In this document: positions 54,526 to 63,196 of the stretch, one piece after another
How positions within the stretch are numbered: the stretch's first letter is position 1
How the letters are laid out: each line of letters starts with the position of its first letter
From: a virus
Length of the DNA stretch: 64,000 nucleotides
IMG/VR virus record: IMGVR_UViG_3300046535_001092
Coordinates: 1 to 64,000 of that record
Strand: one strand, 5' to 3'
Position numbers and translations under genes: made by a program
Notes under the pieces: generated by a model
The model's input: only the letters and a program-made list of their open reading frames with translations
Told to the model about the DNA's origin: nothing
The model's database searches: none

Positions 54526-55230
54526 ATGCATGTAGATCTAGAGTTAGTCTTCAACTTGATGAGGTTCTACCAAGTAGGTATTATAGGTAGTGCTACAAGA
54601 AACTATGAGGGTGCTAAGGATATTGATGTCCTCTTCCTCCACTTCTCAGAGTTTAGTGATGCATGTATAAGGTTTGGGGTTAAGTATCAGGGATGGGATG
54701 CTCATAATGGTCACATTAGGATAACTAAACTTGAGCGACCTGAGATTGATAAGCCTATCCAACTCATTAACCTTGCATCTGTGTCTAGTTTTGAGGAGCA
54801 TCCCCACCAAGTCCTTCTACCTGATGGCTCTCTCCTAAATGAGGGCCATTATTATGTTAAGGAAGATGGATGGAAGTATGACAAAGTGATTAAACTAGAT
54901 AGGCGTAAGGAGTCTAAGCAGGTGATTGCGATGGACTTCGATGGAACCATTAGGGACTGGGACACCTCCAAGCCCCTACCTGGGGTGAAGGATGCCATCA
55001 ACCTCCTCAGGGAGCATGGCTTTAAGGTCCTCATACACAGTGCAAACACTGTCAAGTTCATCGAGCAGTGGATGAATGATAATGATATTAGATATGATGG
55101 GATCTGGTCTGGAGCGGGTAAGCCCGTTGCAAGCATATATGTGGATGACCGAGGATTTAAGCTGCAGGACTGGTCTACAGATCTAGCACATATCCTAGAG
55201 ACTCTAGCTAATGAAGGGGTTAGGTGGTAA
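54526..55230 (+). CDS. nucleotidyltransferase-HAD phosphatase fusion
   Basis: 234 aa. Residues ~1-115: nucleotidyltransferase fold with IGSATRNYEGAKDIDVLFLH (DxD). Residues ~130-234: HAD hydrolase with VIAMDFDGTIRDW (nucleophile Asp, DxD), VLIHSAN (motif II Ser) and GKPVASIYVDDRG (Lys and acidic motifs). The HAD part is like small phage phosphatases of nucleotides or RNA ends. The fusion suggests one domain adds and the other removes a phosphoryl or nucleotidyl group (inference). Confidence 0.78.
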   Translation: MHVDLELVFNLMRFYQVGIIGSATRNYEGAKDIDVLFLHFSEFSDACIRFGVKYQGWDAHNGHIRITKLERPEIDKPIQLINLASVSSFEEHPHQVLLPDGSLLNEGHYYVKEDGWKYDKVIKLDRRKESKQVIAMDFDGTIRDWDTSKPLPGVKDAINLLREHGFKVLIHSANTVKFIEQWMNDNDIRYDGIWSGAGKPVASIYVDDRGFKLQDWSTDLAHILETLANEGVRW

Positions 55231-55236
55231 CAAGAA

Positions 55237-55437
55237 ATGATAGATAGTGCTAATCAGTCTATGGGCGATAGAGTTTTTGATATCGTGGAGAAGATTCATC
55301 GACTTAGGAATGATGTTACTATGGCTAAGTTAAATGCAGCCTTTACTATGGAGTTAGAAGAAAGGCTACAGATAGCAGCTGACATTCTAACTAAGGTTGA
55401 GAAGGTCCTTATGGAAATTGAAGGCAATAATGAATGA
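55237..55437 (+). CDS. small helical protein
   Basis: 66 aa, coiled-coil-like (RVFDIVEKIHRLRNDVTMAK; MELEERLQIAADILTKVEKV). Overlaps the methyltransferase start. Unknown. Confidence 0.5.
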   Translation: MIDSANQSMGDRVFDIVEKIHRLRNDVTMAKLNAAFTMELEERLQIAADILTKVEKVLMEIEGNNE

Positions 55438-55918
55438 GCCTAAACATAATCGTGGGAGGAGTGTTCAAGAGGTCTGTACCCCTCATGAGTTTCTAGAAGC
55501 TCTCAAGAAGAAGCTAGGAATGAATGGCGGTAACTTCTATTATGACCTAGCAGCGACAGAGGAGAATAAGGTTACACGACTATGCTATACACCCGAGCAG
55601 GATTCCCTGGTTCAGAGTTGGTACAGTTATGGTATATGGAACTTCTGCAATCCTCCATATGGAGATATCACTCCTTGGGTCCAGAAGGCCTATCTGGAAT
55701 GTAGAAACCATAATGCTCATACTGCCATGCTTGTGCCAGCAAGTGTGGGATCTAATTGGTGGAGAGATAATGTGGATGGCAAAGCCGATGTCCTCTTCCT
55801 CAATGGTCGTATTACATTCGTAGGCCATAATGCTCCCTATCCTAAGGACTGTGCTATACTTCTCTATGCTCCCTTCTTAAATGGTAACTATAGTGTATGG
55901 AGTTGGAACAATGACTAA
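55430..55918 (+). CDS. Dam-like DNA N6-adenine methyltransferase
   Basis: 162 aa from MNEPKHNRGRSVQEVCTPHE. The phage Dam type (PF05869) has YYDLAATEEN, NFCNPPYGDITPWVQKAYLE with the catalytic NPPY, and AMLVPASVGSNWW. It methylates adenine in the phage's DNA, protecting it from restriction. Length is normal. Confidence 0.88.
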   Translation: MNEPKHNRGRSVQEVCTPHEFLEALKKKLGMNGGNFYYDLAATEENKVTRLCYTPEQDSLVQSWYSYGIWNFCNPPYGDITPWVQKAYLECRNHNAHTAMLVPASVGSNWWRDNVDGKADVLFLNGRITFVGHNAPYPKDCAILLYAPFLNGNYSVWSWNND

Positions 55919-56153
55919 GAAGCATGATGATTATGACTATGGTGATAACTTCGATGTCGATAGTGACTACGAAGCCTACAATGATTATATGGACTACCTA
56001 GACGAGAACGCGGAAAGATATGACCATGTAGATGGCTATAGTGTTGACCAGTATAAGGCTGAGATTACCCTAAGACTCGTTGAGGCTATTGATGATTTCC
56101 TAACCGTAGGCACCGTCTCCGAGCTATTAAAGATTGTAGCGGAAAACACTTAA
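55911..56153 (+). CDS. acidic small protein
   Basis: 80 aa from MTKKHDDYDYGDNFDVDSDY. Very rich in Asp and Tyr, then a helix (ITLRLVEAIDDFLTVG). It resembles DNA-mimic proteins by composition only. Coupled to the polymerase gene. Confidence 0.55.
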   Translation: MTKKHDDYDYGDNFDVDSDYEAYNDYMDYLDENAERYDHVDGYSVDQYKAEITLRLVEAIDDFLTVGTVSELLKIVAENT

Positions 56154-58948
56154 TGCTGCCTAAACCATCTTCGTGTATTGGTTGTAGTTTATATGAGAAG
56201 CCCCACGGTAAGACTATGGGCTTCTCCATACCCTGTGGGACAGGTAGGAACGGAGTACTTATTGTAGCAGAGGCCTTGGGAGAGCACGAAGAGAAAGAAG
56301 GAATGGCCCTAGTTGGGAAGACTGGTCAGACCCTCTTCCAACAGCTAGCTAGGGTAGGGATCGAGAGGGATGACTTCACCATCTTCAACACAGTTGCATG
56401 CAGACCCCCCAATAATAAGCTTGCTAAGATGGTCTATGAGCAGGATGCTATTGCCCACTGTGCTCCTAACCTCGACAAAGCCATTGAGGATGCCCACACA
56501 ATCGCTAAGGCTAATGGTAAGAACTTCGTAATATTAACTCTCGGAGTCATCGCCTTTAAGAGGGTGATGGGATTGGACTATAAGAAGGATGCGAACTTCC
56601 TTAAAGCGGATTATATTGGATACCCTCATTGGAGTGACAAGTATGCTTGCTGGGTTATGGCTACTGACCATCCCTCTTACCTCCTACGCGGGAATACTCA
56701 TCTATGGCCTGTCCTGCAGTTTGTATTTAAGCGGGCTTTGGAGATTGCTGATGGGGGCCTTACACTCTACGACCGACCATACGATCTAGACCCTACCCCC
56801 ACAGGATTCGATGAGTGGATCAAAGGCTACGAACGTAGTCTAGTAGAGGACAAAGAGAATCCCCTCTCCTATGACATTGAAACCCCATATAAGAAGAAGA
56901 AGTCTGAGGATGACCTAGCTAATGAGGATGATGCTGATCATACAATTCTTAGGATATCTTTTAGTTATTTTAGCAGTGGAAGTACTCATACTTGTAGTAT
57001 TAAATGGAGTGCTGAGTATCTGGCAGGGATTGAACGACTATTTAAAATAGCCCCTTTCGTCCTGGGGTGGAACAGTGATAATTATGATTACCCCAGAGTC
57101 TCGCGCCACGTTAAGATTCATGGCATTAGCGTTGATGGCATGGTTGCTTGGCATATTCTTAATTCGTCTCTCCCTAAAGGACTGGGGTTCGTTACTCCAT
57201 ACTATGTTCAGAACACTCTGATGTGGAAGCATCTGTCAGAGTCTCAGCCTGCCTTCTACAATGCGAAGGATGCTGATATGGCCCTACAGAACTACCTAGG
57301 GATTAAGAAGGATCTGATTAGGAATAAGCTGTGGGAAGTGTTTGAGATCCATGTCCTCAGGATCAATGAGGCCCTCAACTATATGACAGGGATTGGGGTG
57401 TTGAGAGACACCAAGATGAGGGATGAAGCAGAGCTTCGCCTGCAGGGTGTGTTAGATGGTATTGAGAAGAAGATGGAGGACGTGGTTCCTGTCGAGGCCA
57501 GGAAGCTGAAGTTCTATAAGAAGACTCCTAAGGTTATCAAGGAAGGGATGTTTGAAGTTGAGAAAGACTATCCAGTCAAATACTGCGGAGTATGTGGGGT
57601 CTATAGACCAACTAAAGGACATGCTAAAGTTTGTCCTACTTATGTTGTTGTTGAGATACTTGAGAGACAAAAGGTCTGGGCAGAACCCTTAGAGTTTAAG
57701 ATCTCTAAGCTAGGCATGACCAACTACCAGAAGTCTCTCAGGCATATGGCAGTTGTTAATAGGAGAGAGCAGAAGGTTACGTTCGATGAGGATGCTATTG
57801 TTAGACTAATGAAGGACTATCCTAAGGATCCCCTTTATCCCCTCATTATTAGCCATAGGAAGACTCAGAAACTCCTCTCCACCTATGTAGGTGTAACTCA
57901 GGAGAGTGGGAGAGTAAGGGGAGGGATGCCAGTAGGTAAGGACGGACGCATTCATGCCACCTACACCCATAACCCATCAACATTGAGGTTTGCATGTGAA
58001 GATCCTAATTTACAGAATCTACCGAGACCTAATCCGAGTGATCCTAACGATCCTGTTAATATCATTAGGAATCTTATTATTGCCTCTCCTGGCAATATAC
58101 TTTATGCTAGAGACTTCTCTGGCATCGAGGCTGTACTCACGGGATACTTTGCCATGGACCCCAAATACATTCGTATTGCTAAGAGGGATATCCATACGTA
58201 TTACACGGTGCATGCCTTATATGAGCTTGAGGGTGGGGCTAGAATAAAGGCTAGCGACCTCCCCGACCTAGACTGGCCTGATGACCGTCTATTCCCCTAC
58301 CTAGAACAGCTCAAGAAAGAGTTCAAGCGGGAGAGAAATAGTCTATATAAGCATCTGGTTCATGCTGCTAACTTCATGCAGAGTCCTAAGGGTGCTCAGG
58401 AGAAGATCTTCTCAGAGACCAGGATTGAGTATCCTATTAAGACAGTAGCAAAGGTAATGGATGTCTACTACTCTCTATTCCCGTCTATTCGTAGATGGCA
58501 TAAGGCAGTGTTAGATGAGGCCGAGAAGGATGGATACTTACGCAACCCGTACGGTTACGTCCATAGATTTTCAAAAGTCTACGACTATACGAGAGAGTAT
58601 GGTGAATGGGTTAAGAAAAGTGGCCCGGATAGTAACAAGGTAATCGCGTTTAAGCCTCAGTCTACTGCAGCTGGTATTATCAAGGAGGCTATCCTAGAGC
58701 TATTCTTCAATCGGTTTGAAGAGGCTGGTCAATACCTTAGGTTGCAGGTCCATGACGAGCTTCTTAGTGAGATTCCTAGAGGAGAGTGGGAGAGGGTAGA
58801 CGGGATTATGAGAGAGGTTATGGAGAGACCTAACCCACAGATGAGGATGCCTGAGAGTTGGGGTATGGGCGAATACCTCTCAATATTGACTGAGGCTAAG
58901 GCTGACCTTTCTGAGGTTAGTCGGTGGGGGAGTATGAAAGGACTATGA
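56153..58948 (+). CDS. uracil-DNA glycosylase-DNA polymerase A fusion
   Basis: 931 aa. Residues 1-200: family 4-type UDG with iron-sulfur cysteines SCIGC, TVACRPPNNK and HCAPNL, and the HPS motif (ATDHPSYLL). Residues ~235-410: 3'-5' exonuclease (SYDIETP, LGWNSDNYDYP, AKDADMAL). Inserted near ~480 is a possible zinc knuckle (YCGVCGVYR...AKVC). Residues ~600-925: family A polymerase with motif A (ARDFSGIEAVL), an unusual motif B (ERNSLYKHLVHAANFMQSP) and motif C (QVHDELL). One protein that removes uracil and copies DNA. It is the replicative polymerase of this phage. Confidence 0.88.
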   Translation: MLPKPSSCIGCSLYEKPHGKTMGFSIPCGTGRNGVLIVAEALGEHEEKEGMALVGKTGQTLFQQLARVGIERDDFTIFNTVACRPPNNKLAKMVYEQDAIAHCAPNLDKAIEDAHTIAKANGKNFVILTLGVIAFKRVMGLDYKKDANFLKADYIGYPHWSDKYACWVMATDHPSYLLRGNTHLWPVLQFVFKRALEIADGGLTLYDRPYDLDPTPTGFDEWIKGYERSLVEDKENPLSYDIETPYKKKKSEDDLANEDDADHTILRISFSYFSSGSTHTCSIKWSAEYLAGIERLFKIAPFVLGWNSDNYDYPRVSRHVKIHGISVDGMVAWHILNSSLPKGLGFVTPYYVQNTLMWKHLSESQPAFYNAKDADMALQNYLGIKKDLIRNKLWEVFEIHVLRINEALNYMTGIGVLRDTKMRDEAELRLQGVLDGIEKKMEDVVPVEARKLKFYKKTPKVIKEGMFEVEKDYPVKYCGVCGVYRPTKGHAKVCPTYVVVEILERQKVWAEPLEFKISKLGMTNYQKSLRHMAVVNRREQKVTFDEDAIVRLMKDYPKDPLYPLIISHRKTQKLLSTYVGVTQESGRVRGGMPVGKDGRIHATYTHNPSTLRFACEDPNLQNLPRPNPSDPNDPVNIIRNLIIASPGNILYARDFSGIEAVLTGYFAMDPKYIRIAKRDIHTYYTVHALYELEGGARIKASDLPDLDWPDDRLFPYLEQLKKEFKRERNSLYKHLVHAANFMQSPKGAQEKIFSETRIEYPIKTVAKVMDVYYSLFPSIRRWHKAVLDEAEKDGYLRNPYGYVHRFSKVYDYTREYGEWVKKSGPDSNKVIAFKPQSTAAGIIKEAILELFFNRFEEAGQYLRLQVHDELLSEIPRGEWERVDGIMREVMERPNPQMRMPESWGMGEYLSILTEAKADLSEVSRWGSMKGL

Positions 58949-59355
58949 TTTATTTAATAGGTAGTCTAAGGAATCCTAAGATCCCTGAGATAACTAATAG
59001 ACTAAGTGAGGCTGGACATGAAGTGTTCTCGGATTGGTATGCTGCTGGAGAGCATGCTGATGATGCTTGGAGGGATTATGAAAAAGGTAGAGGTAGAAGT
59101 TACATCCAGGCTCTTAGAGGATATGCTGCGAAGAACGTATATGAGTTCGATAGAAGGCACTTGGAGAGAGCGGATACTGTTATCCTGGCTGCCCCTGCCG
59201 GTAAGTCTGGTCATCTTGAACTTGGCTGGGCGTTGGGACAGGGTAAGAATGGTTATTACCTCCTTGACTCGCCGGATAGATGGGATGTAATGCTACAGTT
59301 CTGCACAGGAGTATACACAGATATTGAGGACTTAATAGATGAACTTAAAGATTGA
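58945..59355 (+). CDS. nucleoside 2-deoxyribosyltransferase-like protein 1
   Basis: 136 aa from MIYLIGSLRNPKIPEITNRL. Then HEVFSDWY, DADDAWRDYE-like helix, EFDRRHLERADTVILAAPAG and SGHLELGWALGQGK fit the NDT fold, which transfers or hydrolyses deoxyribose-base bonds. The catalytic Glu would be that of HLELG. A second member is 61524-61937. Confidence 0.75.
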   Translation: MIYLIGSLRNPKIPEITNRLSEAGHEVFSDWYAAGEHADDAWRDYEKGRGRSYIQALRGYAAKNVYEFDRRHLERADTVILAAPAGKSGHLELGWALGQGKNGYYLLDSPDRWDVMLQFCTGVYTDIEDLIDELKD

Positions 59356-59485
59356 CCTCCTCCCTATTGCAATGAACACATGTATGACCTTTGGTTATGC
59401 CTATAAAGGTAATGAGCCTGGGAAGACAGTCTATTGGTTAGGTGCGACTGTGATTACCCTCGGTCTATATATGATGAAAGGATAA
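59339..59485 (+). CDS. small membrane protein
   Basis: 48 aa with two short hydrophobic stretches (LLPIAMNTCMTFGYAY; YWLGATVITLGLYMM). Overlaps the previous gene by 17 bp. Confidence 0.45.
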   Translation: MNLKIDLLPIAMNTCMTFGYAYKGNEPGKTVYWLGATVITLGLYMMKG

Positions 59486-59487
59486 GC

Positions 59488-59733
59488 ATGCCGTATATTG
59501 GAGTGGATAGAAGGGCGGCTCTAATTAATGGAGCACCTATGGAGACCCCAGGCGAATTAAACTATATGATTACCAGCCTAATATTAGAGTATCAGGGGCT
59601 GAAGGGGTTGTCGTACCAGACAATTAATGATATAATCGGTGCCCTAGGCGGGGCCTCCCATGAGTATTATCGAAGAGTGGCTGTGCCCTACGAGTATCAG
59701 AAACAGTTAGATAATGGAGATGTATTTCTATGA
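59488..59733 (+). CDS. DUF6899-like phage protein
   Basis: 81 aa. MPYIGVDRRAALINGAPMET, then GELNYMITSLILEYQG, YQTINDIIGALGGASHEYYR and an end with NGDV follow a signature I know as DUF6899. Very common in phages near nucleotide genes; role unknown. Confidence 0.75.
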   Translation: MPYIGVDRRAALINGAPMETPGELNYMITSLILEYQGLKGLSYQTINDIIGALGGASHEYYRRVAVPYEYQKQLDNGDVFL

Positions 59734-60068
59734 AGATTGCATTCAGTTCTGCACCGTTCGGTAAGGTTGGAAGTGATGACTTTAAACAGGTAGGGGAGCT
59801 TATTGCTCAGCCTAATGGCTACTCGATTCTTAAGTGGGGTCCAACCACAGGGAATGGACAGTCTCCCATCAACCCAGGCACCATCTTAGGAATCAATCCT
59901 GAGGGGGTATATTCGGCAGGGGATGCCTCCCTTATTGGTAATGGGCAGCAGTTCAAGCTTGTGAGCGGCTCACTTGTTATTAGGCCTAATATTAACATTA
60001 ATGATGGGTCTATTCTTATTCCTGGGGCACCTACGGTAGCGTATGTGATTGCCGCTAGGGAGCTATAA
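59730..60068 (+). CDS. small beta protein, tandem copy A
   Basis: 112 aa, ATGA overlap. MKIAFSSAPFGKVGSDDFKQ, LKWGPTTGNG, GINPEGVYS and YVIAAREL recur in copy B. Looks like a compact beta sandwich, maybe a surface adaptor to the hydrolase that follows. Confidence 0.65.
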   Translation: MKIAFSSAPFGKVGSDDFKQVGELIAQPNGYSILKWGPTTGNGQSPINPGTILGINPEGVYSAGDASLIGNGQQFKLVSGSLVIRPNININDGSILIPGAPTVAYVIAAREL

Positions 60069-60373
60069 TGAAGCTCCTCTTTAGTTCAGTGCCATTTGGT
60101 AAGGCCGGGAGCGATGATTTCAAACAAGTAGGGGATACTCAGCCTAATGGAACAGTGCAGTGGGGACCTACTGATGCGAATGGCAGGGTACCTAATAACC
60201 CCCAAACGGTGTTAAGTGTCCAGCCTGATGGGGCTTATCAGACGAGACCACTAGGGTCTAATGGCCCATTTGAGGTCATGAAGTTTACCGGCTCTGAGTT
60301 GATTGTTAGACCTAATACAGGGGACTTTGGTGGCCCCACCACTGGGTATGTGATTGCAGCGAGGACATTATGA
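60068..60373 (+). CDS. small beta protein, tandem copy B
   Basis: 101 aa. MKLLFSSVPFGKAGSDDFKQ, VQWGPTDANG, VQPDGAYQ and YVIAARTL match copy A. Overlaps both neighbours by 1-4 bp. Confidence 0.65.
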   Translation: MKLLFSSVPFGKAGSDDFKQVGDTQPNGTVQWGPTDANGRVPNNPQTVLSVQPDGAYQTRPLGSNGPFEVMKFTGSELIVRPNTGDFGGPTTGYVIAARTL

Positions 60374-61524
60374 GTAATAGTTTGATTCTTCTATCAGGGG
60401 GTAGTGGGGGAGGGGGTGGAAATGCAGGTCAAAAGGGTAGGATCTGGATTGATAACCTAGTCTTCAGGGATGCCTCAGGAGCCATTTGGCCTTGGAGAGG
60501 GGTAACAGCCTTTACCCTCTATTTGAAGTGGCTACAGGGCAGGGAAGGGGCTGTAGACCCCCTCCTAAGCAACTGGCTAGCCAACTGTCCAGGTCTCAAC
60601 GTGGTTAGGGTCCTAGGGATGGTCAATAGCTTCGCACACCTCCATCCTCAGGAGTGGCCTGACTACTACTCCCAACTTAAGCCCTTCGCCGACCACCTAC
60701 TCAATGTGTGGGGGATCCGGGTGGAGTTCGTTATCTTTGCAGATAGCGGGGATATCATGCCAGATCCTAACCAGCAGAATGTTCATGCCTCCATTATAGT
60801 AGATACCCTAAGTGGGTGTGAGAATGTCTTCATCGAGGTTGCTAACGAGCCTTCACAGCATACTAACCTGGATGGTGGGGATGCTAGAGCCTTTGATATC
60901 TACTATAGTATTAGAAGTAGAGGGTTGCTGGTGGCTACAGGGGCTGGAGATGGAGATTATCCTGGTGACTATATCACTGTCCATACTCCTAGAGATGATC
61001 AGTGGCCTAGAAAGGCTAAGGATCTCCTAGATGTCAGAGACATTACTCATAGTCCATGTGTGGGGGATGAGCCTATGGGCTGTGCAGAGGTCTTCATTGA
61101 TGGTAAGAGAGACACCAACCCACGCAACTTTGCTGATTATGCCGCTACTGCTCAGTTAGAGGGAGCAGGAGCCACCTTCCACTCAGACGCAGGGATCAAT
61201 GGGGAAGTCTTTGGACCTGTGACGGCTGCATGCGCTAAGGCATGGTTCGCAGCGGCTGCCTGGGTACCACCTCAGGCTCAGCTGGAGCAGTTCCTACGTG
61301 GACAGGTCAACACCCCATGTATGTGGACTCATGCCCCAGGAGATGAACCTGGACCCTGCCAGCACGATGATAGTATCGAGATTAGAAGCTATGGTAAGAT
61401 CATCGGGAGTGAGTGCTGGGTTACTCAGGTTCAGACCCAGAGAGCTAGTCCTACCGTATGTGGTGGGTGGGCTATTGATAGTGTTGGACCCTCAACTGGT
61501 CTGACTAAGTTTAGGAGAGTTTGA
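60370..61524 (+). CDS. glycoside hydrolase-like protein (GH-A clan pattern)
   Basis: 384 aa. Gly-rich start (GGSGGGGGNAGQ). A barrel-like order follows: WPWRGVTAFTLYLKWL, LNVVRVLGM, FVIFADSGD, VFIEVANEPSQHTN (NEP, the acid/base Glu of clan GH-A), then GATFHSDAGINGEVFGP with the second Glu candidate, and a Cys-containing end. It should act on a polysaccharide. Its place among early genes with two adaptor-like proteins is unusual for a virion depolymerase. Confidence 0.65.
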   Translation: MSNSLILLSGGSGGGGGNAGQKGRIWIDNLVFRDASGAIWPWRGVTAFTLYLKWLQGREGAVDPLLSNWLANCPGLNVVRVLGMVNSFAHLHPQEWPDYYSQLKPFADHLLNVWGIRVEFVIFADSGDIMPDPNQQNVHASIIVDTLSGCENVFIEVANEPSQHTNLDGGDARAFDIYYSIRSRGLLVATGAGDGDYPGDYITVHTPRDDQWPRKAKDLLDVRDITHSPCVGDEPMGCAEVFIDGKRDTNPRNFADYAATAQLEGAGATFHSDAGINGEVFGPVTAACAKAWFAAAAWVPPQAQLEQFLRGQVNTPCMWTHAPGDEPGPCQHDDSIEIRSYGKIIGSECWVTQVQTQRASPTVCGGWAIDSVGPSTGLTKFRRV

Positions 61525-61937
61525 TGAAAATATATATTGCAGGGCCTTGGGTCCAGAAAGAGGACATTGCTAAGATTGCTTTACAGGTTGAAGCCGAAGG
61601 CCATAAGATTACCCATAAGTGGTGGGAAGTAGAGAATGGTGAAGAGTTAGAGGCTAATAGAGAGCCTGCAGAGCTAAGAAGGCAGGGACAGCTAGACCTA
61701 GCAGGTGTAATGAATGCTGATACTGTTCTGCTAATTAATAGTATGAAGAGTGAGGGTAAGGCTGTTGAACAGGGTATTGCCTTAGGGCAGGATATACCTA
61801 TCATTGCTGTGGGTAAGAGAGGGGAACACTCTAATAACGTATTTCATTACCTACCTAACTATAGATGGGTTGATGATGTTGAACATGCCATTGAAGAACT
61901 TCAGTGGATTGATGCTGTAAAGGGGATGAATGTCTAA
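61524..61937 (+). CDS. nucleoside 2-deoxyribosyltransferase-like protein 2
   Basis: 137 aa. MKIYIAGPWVQKEDIAKIAL, then HKITHKWWEVE, DLAGVMNADTVLLINS, SEGKAVEQGIALGQDIPIIA match the NDT fold with the Glu in AVEQG. Diverged from 58945-59355. Confidence 0.8.
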   Translation: MKIYIAGPWVQKEDIAKIALQVEAEGHKITHKWWEVENGEELEANREPAELRRQGQLDLAGVMNADTVLLINSMKSEGKAVEQGIALGQDIPIIAVGKRGEHSNNVFHYLPNYRWVDDVEHAIEELQWIDAVKGMNV

Positions 61938-62250
61938 GGATCTATTAGCTAAACATTATGACGAAGTCGTGAGTAAGACCTGGAACTATGCACATAGATG
62001 TGAGACCGAGAGGGACCATACTACTAATGCAGTCCTAGGGTTGGTGGGTGAGGCTGGTGAGGTAGCTGATGCCCATAAGAAGCTATGGTTCCATGCCCCC
62101 AAGGATAGATTACATGATATCAAGCTAGAGTTAGGGGATGTTCTCTACTATCAGTCCAAGCTCCATAATATTTATGGGGTGACTATGGAGGAGTTGCTGG
62201 CTATGAACAAGGCTAAGTTGTTTGAGCGATATGAGGTTATTTCCATTTGA
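61930..62250 (+). CDS. MazG-like nucleotide pyrophosphohydrolase
   Basis: 106 aa. VLGLVGEAGEVADAHKKLWF (EExxE-type metal site) and DIKLELGDVLYYQSKLHN (second acids) are the all-alpha NTP-PPase motif. It hydrolyses (d)NTPs to the monophosphates. Phage MazG has been linked to nucleotide supply and ppGpp control. Confidence 0.85.
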   Translation: MSKDLLAKHYDEVVSKTWNYAHRCETERDHTTNAVLGLVGEAGEVADAHKKLWFHAPKDRLHDIKLELGDVLYYQSKLHNIYGVTMEELLAMNKAKLFERYEVISI

Positions 62251-62266
62251 AGGTAGGAGGATGTCG

Positions 62267-62755
62267 ATGGCGTACACACAGGATCTAGAGAGAATCACTA
62301 ACCCCAAGCAAGATGAGACCTCCAAACCTTCCAACCCTAAGGACATCATAGGGAGTGATAAGCTCCCTTTACACCTTTGGCCGGAGACAGCTACCGCGAT
62401 GGGCTGCCTCGGCCTTTTGGATGGGATGCTCAAGTATGGCAGGAACAACTGGAGAGCCGTGGGAGTCAGGCCATCTATCTATGTAGATGCTTTGAAGAGA
62501 CATGTGAATGCGTGGTTCGACGAGGGGGAGGAGATGGACCCAGACTCTGGCCTACCTCACTTAGCGCATGCACTAGCCTGCCTAGCAATCATCGTAGACT
62601 CCCAAGCTACAGGTAATATGAATGATGATAGGATGATTAGGGGAGGCTACCGAAGGTTGGTGAACACCCTCACCCCTCATGTTAAGCGCCTAAAGGATCT
62701 ACATAAGGACAAGAGTCCATATCACTATAGTATTAAGGATAACAAAGATGTTTGA
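62267..62755 (+). CDS. dATP/dGTP diphosphohydrolase-like protein
   Basis: 162 aa from the ATG 6 nt after AGGAGG. SNPKDIIGSDKLPLHLWPET, MLKYGRNNWRAVGVRPSIYV, DALKRHVNAWFDEGEEMDPD and GLPHLAHALACLAIIVDS match the phage 'dATP/dGTP diphosphohydrolase N-terminal' family (DUF5664-like). It adjusts purine dNTP pools and overlaps the MazG region in function. Confidence 0.8.
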   Translation: MAYTQDLERITNPKQDETSKPSNPKDIIGSDKLPLHLWPETATAMGCLGLLDGMLKYGRNNWRAVGVRPSIYVDALKRHVNAWFDEGEEMDPDSGLPHLAHALACLAIIVDSQATGNMNDDRMIRGGYRRLVNTLTPHVKRLKDLHKDKSPYHYSIKDNKDV

Positions 62756-62873
62756 AATCGTACGAGTCGGTGACTATGTATTTAGAATTGACCTAAGATC
62801 TGGTCAGACTTGGAAGCTTATGGGATACGGTCTAGAGGCTCCAGTTTGGGTAGAGGTAAAGGAAAAAGGATGA
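62748..62873 (+). CDS. small hypothetical protein
   Basis: 41 aa. Beta pattern (MFEIVRVGDYVFRIDLRSG). Coupled at both ends. Confidence 0.5.
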   Translation: MFEIVRVGDYVFRIDLRSGQTWKLMGYGLEAPVWVEVKEKG

Positions 62874-62974
62874 GCGATGACAAAGGTATCCGAGACCACC
62901 TAAAGGATCTCACAGATAGAATTAGAGAGACAGATCTACTGGAGCGTATTAAGAAGTTGGAGAGAAAGAAATGA
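62870..62974 (+). CDS. small helical protein
   Basis: 34 aa, charged helix (IRDHLKDLTDRIRETDLLER). ATGA overlaps. Confidence 0.45.
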   Translation: MSDDKGIRDHLKDLTDRIRETDLLERIKKLERKK

Positions 62975-63135
62975 CTGATGAACAGCTGTTAGAGGTAGTA
63001 GAGGCCATCGAGGAGAGACTCGATAGGCTAGAGTACAAAGTGTTTATGCGCCTATGGGATAGTCCTAAGCGTGTAAGGGAGGACCTAGAGAAGATTAAGA
63101 AGATCCAATCTAGGGTTAAGAAAGTCAGTAGATAA
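62971..63135 (+). CDS. small coiled-coil protein
   Basis: 54 aa, charged heptads (LLEVVEAIEERLDRLEYKVF). Last gene of the plus-strand operon. Confidence 0.5.
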   Translation: MTDEQLLEVVEAIEERLDRLEYKVFMRLWDSPKRVREDLEKIKKIQSRVKKVSR

Positions 63136-63139
63136 TAAA

Positions 63140-63173
63140 AAAGGCCCCAACCAAGTTAATGGAAGGGGCCTTT
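63140..63173. terminator. bidirectional terminator between convergent genes
   Basis: AAAGGCCCC (63140-63148) pairs with GGGGCCTTT (63165-63173). It has T-runs on both sides (TTTAGTTTTT on plus, AAAAAA on plus = T-run on minus). Confidence 0.9.
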
Positions 63174-63196
63174 AGTTTTTGTAGGGTGCGTCTAGG

